Under the pieces are notes generated by a model. That model ran no database searches. It was not told the origin of the DNA and saw only the letters and a list, made by a program, of their open reading frames with translations. From contig JBMFOH010000038.1 of the NCBI GenBank assembly GCA_049969715.1, positions 1-13,805 on the forward strand: a stretch of DNA of 13,805 nt, read 5' to 3'. Position numbers and translations under genes: made by a program. Below are positions 8,620 through 13,805 of this stretch, piece after piece. The DNA is from JBMFOH01 sp049969715 [NCBI: bacterium] (GTDB lineage: Bacteria > DUMJ01). Position 1 is the first letter of the stretch; each line of letters opens with the position of its first letter.

Positions 8620-11130
8620 TTAAGCTAAGCTTCTATTTCTAGCTTCTAAAAGAAGCGTCCAATCCTCTTGACTGATAGGACGATCGAAACTTCTAAGTTG
8701 GCTTATTTTGAATCCATGTTTTTGGGCTAACCTTCTAAAATGAAGTATATTCTCTACAGATAGGTCTGTCCCAAGACTTATATCTGTGTAGCTATGTTCT
8801 AATGCAAGCATCATTGTTTCAGCCATACAAGCATAAACTAGTCCTCTTTCTAATCCGAAATTCCACCCTAAAGATGGCCTTCCTGGTACCTCTATGATAC
8901 CACCATCGATTACTAAGATATCTTGCCTTACCTCTTTTATCTTTGGACTTACGTTTGGTGGCCTAGATATATCACAGATAATAGCTCCAGGACTAACTAA
9001 GGTAGGATTAATGATCTCTATAGGACTATTGGTAGCAGTAACTATTATCTGGGATTTGGAGATAGCCTCATCTAGATTGGTAGTTATCTCTATTAATCGA
9101 GATTCTTCTATCTCTTGGGAGGTAAAGATATGTTCCCCTATACTTCCTTGAGGTGGTGTCCATCCCTTTTCTATCTGACCCTTGAGGTGTCTATAGATTT
9201 CTAGTTCTACATTGGTTAATCGTCTCAAGCTAGATTTAGGATGCTTTGGATTACCTACTAAGATTATCTTGTAGGCTTCCTCTCCCATAAGTACTGCAAG
9301 CGCCTTTCCGATAGAACCTGTAGCTCCTATTATCGCTACTGTACTTTGATTTAATTTGACATTGAGTTTCTGAGCGGCTAATTTTATTGCCTCAATACTT
9401 GAAGCTACTGTATAGCTATTACCTGTAGTAAGGGGAAGAACCTTTCCTTTGAGGAGAAGTCCTCCTCTAGATACTACCGAAGTATAAGCTCCAAGCCCTG
9501 CTATACGTGCCCCATTTTTATATGCTAATTTGAGAGCCTCCTCAAGTTCATTTAGAATTTTCTCTTGAGGTAACTCTAGCATTTGCTTAGCAGTATAAGG
9601 TAATGTGATGAATTCACCATAGGCACTTTCTCCAGAAAGTGACATTACCCTTGTCTGTCCTATAACAAATGGTCTTATAGTTTTGCTGCCAATCTCAGAT
9701 AATTTTTGAAGCTCTTCTCTAGTGAGGACAGAGAGAGTAGGGTCAAATTCCTGATAGTTTACCAGGTCAAGAGGGTGTACTAAAAAGGCAAATCTTCCTT
9801 CTTGAGGATGTTGGGATGGGTTATAGATATTCCATTGCTCCCTTTCTCTCGTAGATACAGAAGGGAATTCATTTCTCTTCATACCTAAGATAGGGGTAAG
9901 TATTTTTACAGTATTTCCATCATTAAGGGTCTCTATCACCCTTTCTAATGCATCTGAAACCCTTCTACACTCTTCCCAGGATGTTATAAATGACGGTTCC
10001 AAACGAATAACCCTATTGTTACTTAGTGTTGGGGCTAAGCGTATCTTTTCTGTATTGAGTAAATAACTTACTATTAAAGGAACAAGGTTTCCTTGTTCAG
10101 AGAGGACACTTAAAAGACACTGAGGGAAGTTAACCCTATCCATTTTAATCTCTATTCCTAAAAGGTATCCTTCTCCTCGTACATCCTTTATAACGTTAGG
10201 AAACCTTTCCTTTAGATTAGATAATTCTTGAAGAAGTCTCTCCCCATTCTCTTTTATATACCTGATTATAGCATTGTTATCTCTAGTTAACATCTCTAAG
10301 ACCTTTATTCCTATCATACTTGCTATATTATTTCCTGCAAAGGTGGAAGAATAATTTTTAATAAACTCTTCAGTATATGTCTCTTCTTTTAGAAGACATG
10401 CACTTATGGGATATATCCCTCCTCCTAGAACCTTTCCAATAATGAGTATATCAGGTATGATGCCCTCCTTTTCACAGGCAAATAACCTTCCTGTCCGTCC
10501 AAGTCCAGTTTGAACCTCATCTATGATAAATAGAACCCCGTATTTATGGCATATCTCCATAGCCTGAGAGAGATAACCTTGGGGAGGAATTATAATCCCT
10601 CCCTCTCCTTGGATAGGTTCTACTATAAATCCTGCGTAACTATCTGGATTTTCTATTAACTTTTTCTCTAGAGAAGAGATATTTCCATAAGCAACAGTAT
10701 CAAAGTCACCCATTGATAGTCCATGAAAACATCCTTCAGCAGCAAGGATCCTTCTCCTCTTGGTAGATGTCTGAGAAATTTTGACTGCTACACTTACAGC
10801 TTCACTACCTGTGGTGGCAAAGATTACATATCTAAATCCTTTTGGCGCAACTTCGATTATTTTTTCTGCCAGTTTTCCTGAAGCTTCCGTTATTGAGGCT
10901 TGAACTAAACTAGGAAGTTCTCTCTCTTTAATATCGTATAAAACCTCCCAGATTTCTCTTGAATTAAAACCAAAAGGTGATGCCCCAAAAGAGGATATAA
11001 AATCTAAGTAACAGTTTCCTCTATTATCATAGAGGTAATTATCTTTGCCTCTAACAAAGATCTTGTCCATACCTAGGGTTCTCAGTAGGTCTCCTAAGTA
11101 CGGATTAATATATCTGGTGAAACTGTCCAA
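8620..11130 (-). CDS. Fusion of class-III PLP aminotransferase and acyl-ACP reductase (AAR)-like domain
   Basis: 836 residues in one intact frame. Residues 1 to about 403 are an acetylornithine/ornithine-type class-III aminotransferase: phosphate-binding TTGSE (106-110), FHG (135-137), IDEVQTGLGRTG (203-214) with cofactor aspartate D204, Schiff-base lysine K233 in GKVLGGG, and T263. Residues about 446-836 resemble the cyanobacterial long-chain acyl-ACP reductase: FAFLVHPLDL start, LGAYTSVVSRGG (546-557), TTGNSYT (568-574), NADPH loop GATGSIG (602-608), IDGG (741-744), and YACMAET (766-772). C768 aligns with catalytic Cys294 of the Synechococcus elongatus enzyme. Inferred chemistry: reduction of an acyl-thioester to an aldehyde, then transamination to an amine; the substrate is unknown. 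The TTG start at 11130 follows AAGGAGG. It is the last gene of the minus-strand operon, 24 bases after the permease. Domain calls are firm; the combined reaction is inference. Confidence 0.88.
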   Translation of the reverse strand: MDSFTRYINPYLGDLLRTLGMDKIFVRGKDNYLYDNRGNCYLDFISSFGASPFGFNSREIWEVLYDIKERELPSLVQASITEASGKLAEKIIEVAPKGFRYVIFATTGSEAVSVAVKISQTSTKRRRILAAEGCFHGLSMGDFDTVAYGNISSLEKKLIENPDSYAGFIVEPIQGEGGIIIPPQGYLSQAMEICHKYGVLFIIDEVQTGLGRTGRLFACEKEGIIPDILIIGKVLGGGIYPISACLLKEETYTEEFIKNYSSTFAGNNIASMIGIKVLEMLTRDNNAIIRYIKENGERLLQELSNLKERFPNVIKDVRGEGYLLGIEIKMDRVNFPQCLLSVLSEQGNLVPLIVSYLLNTEKIRLAPTLSNNRVIRLEPSFITSWEECRRVSDALERVIETLNDGNTVKILTPILGMKRNEFPSVSTREREQWNIYNPSQHPQEGRFAFLVHPLDLVNYQEFDPTLSVLTREELQKLSEIGSKTIRPFVIGQTRVMSLSGESAYGEFITLPYTAKQMLELPQEKILNELEEALKLAYKNGARIAGLGAYTSVVSRGGLLLKGKVLPLTTGNSYTVASSIEAIKLAAQKLNVKLNQSTVAIIGATGSIGKALAVLMGEEAYKIILVGNPKHPKSSLRRLTNVELEIYRHLKGQIEKGWTPPQGSIGEHIFTSQEIEESRLIEITTNLDEAISKSQIIVTATNSPIEIINPTLVSPGAIICDISRPPNVSPKIKEVRQDILVIDGGIIEVPGRPSLGWNFGLERGLVYACMAETMMLALEHSYTDISLGTDLSVENILHFRRLAQKHGFKISQLRSFDRPISQEDWTLLLEARNRSLA

Positions 11131-11136
11131 TACTCG

Positions 11137-11143
11137 CCTCCTT
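11137..11143 (-). promoter_or_regulatory. Strong ribosome binding site fixing the TTG start of the fusion gene
   Basis: On the minus strand AAGGAGG lies 6 bases before TTG at 11130. It occupies the 24-base gap after the permease stop codon. The first in-frame ATG is residue 21, inside the conserved part of the aminotransferase, so TTG is the better start. Confidence 0.85.
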
Positions 11144-11154
11144 GTATCTACACA

Positions 11155-12156
11155 TTATGATTTCTTTTTTAATAAGAAAAGAAAGAATGGAGCACCTATA
11201 AGTGATGTGACTATACCTACTGGTATCTCATTTGGGGATAGGGCAATTCTTGCTACTAAGTCTGAGAGTACCAGAAGAACCGCTCCACCAAATAGGCTTG
11301 CAGGGAAAAGGATTCGGTTGTCTGGTCCTATAATCCTCCTCAATATATGTGGAATTATAAGCCCTACAAAACCTATTACTCCACTTACCGAAACTGCACT
11401 TGCCGTTAGAAGGGAAGAAAATATTATTAGGACCCTTCTTACTTGATGGGTATTAACTCCAAGGTTCTGAGCTTGTTCCTCCCCAAGGAGCATAATATTT
11501 GCCTCTCTTGTATACATAGATAATACTATACTACAGATTATAAAATATGGGAGTATAATTTTTACATGCTGCCATCCCCTCCCAGAAAATCCTCCCATAA
11601 GCCAGTATATAGAGCCATGGAGGGTAGTATCACTTAACAGGAGAAGGAGTGACATCAAGCCAGAGAGGAATGCATTAATCGCAAGTCCAGCTAGGAGGAG
11701 ATTCAGCATAGAATTATGCTGACCTCTGTAGGAGATAGAGTATACTAATAATACTGTAACTATACCTCCTATAAAGGCAAATATAGGAATAGAACTTAAT
11801 CCTAAAAATTGAACCTCTAATCTAAAAACAATAGCACTAACTGCTCCTAGAGCAGCCCCCGAAGAGACCCCTATTATATATGCATCAGCCATAGGATTCA
11901 TAAATAGGGATTGGAAGATTGCACCTACTCCTCCTAAAGATGCTCCAACTAATAACGCCAGAAGTACTCTAGGTAATCTTATATCTATTATTATTGGGTT
12001 ATAGCTAGTATGATTCCCTAAGACTCTTCCTCCTATATTCTCCATTATCTCCTTGAAGGGGAAATAGACTGTACCTATAGAAATGCTCAATAAGAAAGAG
12101 AATACAAGAATTATAAGGAGTGATAGAAATATTACTGCCTTTCTTTTGAATCTCAT
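11155..12156 (-). CDS. FecCD/BtuC-family ABC transporter permease
   Basis: Inner-membrane permease of 333 residues from the family importing siderophores, haem or cobalamin. The N-terminus has a short positive stretch and then a hydrophobic helix (about 8-29); many further hydrophobic segments follow. Family landmarks are RLPRVLLALLVGASLGGVGA (60-79), NPMADAYIIGVSSGA (87-101), LGEEQAQNLGV (224-234, in the cytoplasmic loop that contacts the ATPase), VSGVIGFVGLIIPHILRRIIGPDNR (257-281) and IPVGIVTSLIGAPFFLFLL (311-329). The length is normal and it looks intact. The usual binding protein and ATPase genes are absent from the window, so the substrate cannot be named. It lies 10 bases after the isomerase-like gene and 24 before the fusion gene. 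Its Shine-Dalgarno is poor (GAGC about 7 bases upstream), so it may rely on translational coupling. Confidence 0.93.
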   Translation of the reverse strand: MRFKRKAVIFLSLLIILVFSFLLSISIGTVYFPFKEIMENIGGRVLGNHTSYNPIIIDIRLPRVLLALLVGASLGGVGAIFQSLFMNPMADAYIIGVSSGAALGAVSAIVFRLEVQFLGLSSIPIFAFIGGIVTVLLVYSISYRGQHNSMLNLLLAGLAINAFLSGLMSLLLLLSDTTLHGSIYWLMGGFSGRGWQHVKIILPYFIICSIVLSMYTREANIMLLGEEQAQNLGVNTHQVRRVLIIFSSLLTASAVSVSGVIGFVGLIIPHILRRIIGPDNRILFPASLFGGAVLLVLSDLVARIALSPNEIPVGIVTSLIGAPFFLFLLKKKS

Positions 12157-12166
12157 ATATTAAGCT

Positions 12167-12982
12167 CTAAAGTAGCGGAGTTAGAAATTCTTTAGCCCTT
12201 AATATGTCTTTAATCTGCTGGTCTCCAGAGATTTCTCTCTCTATAGTTAATGCCCCGTTATATCCACAATCTTTCAGTTTGGAGATAAAGAGAGGATAGT
12301 TTACTCTTCCTTCTCCTAAAGGCTTTTCTACCCCTAAACTTCTTCCTCCAGTTGGATACTCTCCGTCTTTAGCATGGATACCCCTTACGAATCTTCCAAG
12401 TATATCTAATGCATCTATTGGATTAGCCTTTCCATACATTATAAGATTGGCAGGGTCTAGATTTATCCCTATATTATCCATTCCTATATCTTCTATAGTC
12501 CTAAGAAGGGTTGTAGGGGTTTCCTGACCTGTTTCGAAACAAAAGTACTGTTCATTTGCCCTAGAATACCTAACTATCTCTCTTAATGCTACAATCATCC
12601 CTGGATAATTAGGGTCATTGGGATTTTCAGGGATAAAACCTACATGGGTTATTATGTTGGGTACTCTAATGAATCTAGCAAAGTCCGAGCCCTTTTTCAA
12701 TGTCTCCAGCCTTATATATCGATATTCGAGTGGAACAAGCCCTAACGTTAATGGCCCTTCTGTAAAATTCCATACCCTTGGACCAGGCCATCCTACCCAA
12801 AACCCAGTAACTTCTATGTTATATTTTTCAATAAGATATCTTAATCTTTCTCCATTTTCTCTAGTGAAAAGTTCTGACTCCCAACATGCTATCTGACAGG
12901 TAGGTAGGTCTAAATCTTTTACCCTTTTAATAGGTTCTTCTATCTTTTTTGTAAGAGGGACAATAACTCCTAGTTTTAACAT
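12167..12982 (-). CDS. Sugar phosphate isomerase/epimerase-like TIM-barrel protein
   Basis: 271 residues of the xylose-isomerase-like TIM-barrel superfamily, which includes IolE, tagatose 3-epimerase and related enzymes. Likely metal ligands are E150 (CFETGQ), D176 (INLDPANL), H203 (GIHAKDG) and E248 (TIERE), the usual strand-end positions. H113 (THVGF) and the K205-D206 pair are also typical. There is no signal peptide, so it is probably cytoplasmic. Members of this family act on sugars, inositols or hydroxypyruvate, and the sequence alone does not tell which. The ATG at 12982 follows AGGAGG (12992-12997, minus strand). It lies 17 bases after phoU and 10 before the permease, so it is in the same operon, although none of these neighbours is a sugar-catabolism gene. 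Confidence 0.88.
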   Translation of the reverse strand: MLKLGVIVPLTKKIEEPIKRVKDLDLPTCQIACWESELFTRENGERLRYLIEKYNIEVTGFWVGWPGPRVWNFTEGPLTLGLVPLEYRYIRLETLKKGSDFARFIRVPNIITHVGFIPENPNDPNYPGMIVALREIVRYSRANEQYFCFETGQETPTTLLRTIEDIGMDNIGINLDPANLIMYGKANPIDALDILGRFVRGIHAKDGEYPTGGRSLGVEKPLGEGRVNYPLFISKLKDCGYNGALTIEREISGDQQIKDILRAKEFLTPLL

Positions 12983-12983
12983 A

Positions 12984-12997
12984 GAGGAATTCCTCCT
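12984..12997 (-). promoter_or_regulatory. Ribosome binding site of the isomerase gene, overlapped by a palindrome
   Basis: On the minus strand AGGAGG (12992-12997) lies about 9 bases before the ATG. The 12-base palindrome GAGGAATTCCTC (12984-12995) shares most of it, so a small hairpin with a GAGG/CCTC stem could partly mask the ribosome site. The stem has only 4 pairs, so any regulatory effect is uncertain. Confidence 0.45.
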
Positions 12998-12999
12998 TT

Positions 13000-13665
13000 T
13001 TAAATATTAGATTCCAATCTACCACGTTTTATCTTTTTCCCAGTAATAATATAATAGATTCTCTCCCCTATATTTGTTACATGGTCTCCTGCCCTTTCTA
13101 AAAAACGTGCTACTTGGGTTAGATATATAGCGTTAGTAATTAATCTTGGTGTCTCTAGTATATAACTTAAGATCTCTCTAAAGACCTGGTCATATAAAGC
13201 ATCTATCTCAAGGTCCTTCTTCCATATCTGATCTAGATATGAGACATCTGAGCTCTTAAGAGAGTCTTCGCAGTTAGAGATCATATCTACTACATTCTCT
13301 GCCATAACAGGAATATCTATAAGTGGTTTAAGGAGAGGTTTATTAGAAAGTATCTTGGCTGATTCTGCTACATGGGTAGCATAGTCACCAATACGTTCTA
13401 CGTCTGTGATTATTTTCCATATTCCACTTACTAATCTTATATCCTCATCTCTCTCAATATTACGAAGAAGTCTTATACAGGTATCCTCTATATTTAGTTC
13501 TATAGAATCTACCAACTTGTCACTATCTATTACTGTCTGAGCGAGTGTTCCATCCCTATTGGCGAGTGCCTCTACCCCTTTCTTTATGTTTTCTTTTACT
13601 AGAGACATCATATCCAGAGTTAAACCTTTAATGGCATCAAGATGATTCTTTTCTTCCATAGGCAT
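13000..13665 (-). CDS. phoU: PhoU-family phosphate signalling regulator
   Basis: 221-residue cytoplasmic, all-helical protein with the two PhoU repeats. Each carries the metal-binding ExxxD signature: E90-R-I-G-D94 in repeat one (about 10-105) and E190-R-A-G-D194 in repeat two (about 115-210). PhoU proteins link the PstSCAB phosphate importer to the PhoR/PhoB two-component system and keep the Pho response off when phosphate is plentiful. No pst or phoBR genes are in the window. The gene has its own promoter (13695-13723) and is first in the minus-strand operon. The ATG at 13665 follows CGAGGAGG by about 5 bases; ATG at 13659 is a less likely alternative. Length is close to the family norm (about 215-240 residues). 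Confidence 0.94.
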   Translation of the reverse strand: MPMEEKNHLDAIKGLTLDMMSLVKENIKKGVEALANRDGTLAQTVIDSDKLVDSIELNIEDTCIRLLRNIERDEDIRLVSGIWKIITDVERIGDYATHVAESAKILSNKPLLKPLIDIPVMAENVVDMISNCEDSLKSSDVSYLDQIWKKDLEIDALYDQVFREILSYILETPRLITNAIYLTQVARFLERAGDHVTNIGERIYYIITGKKIKRGRLESNI

Positions 13666-13694
13666 TTCTACCTCCTCGAGTTTCTACTCTTAGT

Positions 13695-13723
13695 AGTATA
13701 TCAGAATAAGACACAATAGGCAA
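13695..13723 (-). promoter_or_regulatory. Sigma70 promoter of the phoU operon
   Basis: Reading the minus strand, -35 box TTGCCT (13718-13723, 4 of 6 consensus) and -10 box TATACT (13695-13700, 5 of 6) are separated by 17 bases. The predicted start is near 13688, giving a leader of about 23 bases that contains the phoU binding site. I saw no clear repeat that would serve as a Pho box. The remaining bases to 13805 hold no gene that I can support. Confidence 0.7.
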
Positions 13724-13805
13724 GCAATACTTTTACTGATCTGTAATCACTTTGCCCACCCCCTTTCCAAAGACCGTTTGAAACATTCTAATACGATGGG
13801 TAATC

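Noticed and set aside
8894-9151. Plus-strand frame inside the fusion gene
   Set aside because: It lies opposite conserved AAR-domain sequence, has no ribosome binding site, and its hydrophobic look comes from the complement of the coding strand.
1-13805. CRISPR arrays, insertion sequences, prophage or toxin-antitoxin genes
   Set aside because: I saw no regularly spaced repeats, transposase motifs, terminal inverted repeats or small paired genes. All long frames have housekeeping or metabolic assignments.

Overview
This window comes from an AT-rich bacterial genome, probably an anaerobic thermophile. Three things suggest this: Arg is mostly encoded by AGA/AGG and Ile often by ATA; the RNA polymerase large subunits are bacterial and compact; and there is a two-thioredoxin-fold protein disulfide oxidoreductase of the kind concentrated in thermophiles. 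I cannot fix the phylum by eye. Dictyoglomota, Atribacterota, Coprothermobacterota or similar deep lineages would fit.

Left part, plus strand (about 110-8616). A near-consensus sigma70 promoter starts a tRNA cluster, Leu(GAG)-Asp(GTC)-Phe(GAA), all with encoded CCA ends. A second promoter lies between tRNA-Leu and tRNA-Asp. No terminator separates tRNA-Phe from the next genes: yfcE (phosphodiesterase), rpoB, rpoC and a protein disulfide oxidoreductase gene. The run ends at a strong intrinsic terminator. The RNA polymerase beta and beta' genes therefore appear to be read from tRNA promoters, and they lack their usual ribosomal-protein neighbours (rplKAJL before, rpsL/rpsG after).

Right part, minus strand (13723 down to 8620). 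A sigma70 promoter precedes four closely spaced genes: phoU, a xylose-isomerase-like TIM-barrel protein, a FecCD/BtuC-type ABC permease without its ATPase or binding protein, and an 836-residue fusion. The fusion joins a class-III PLP aminotransferase to a domain resembling the cyanobacterial long-chain acyl-ACP reductase (AAR), with the AAR catalytic cysteine preserved.

The fusion is the most interesting object here. Its two halves would in principle convert an acyl-thioester to an aldehyde and then to an amine. The two operons converge on the terminator at about 8600.
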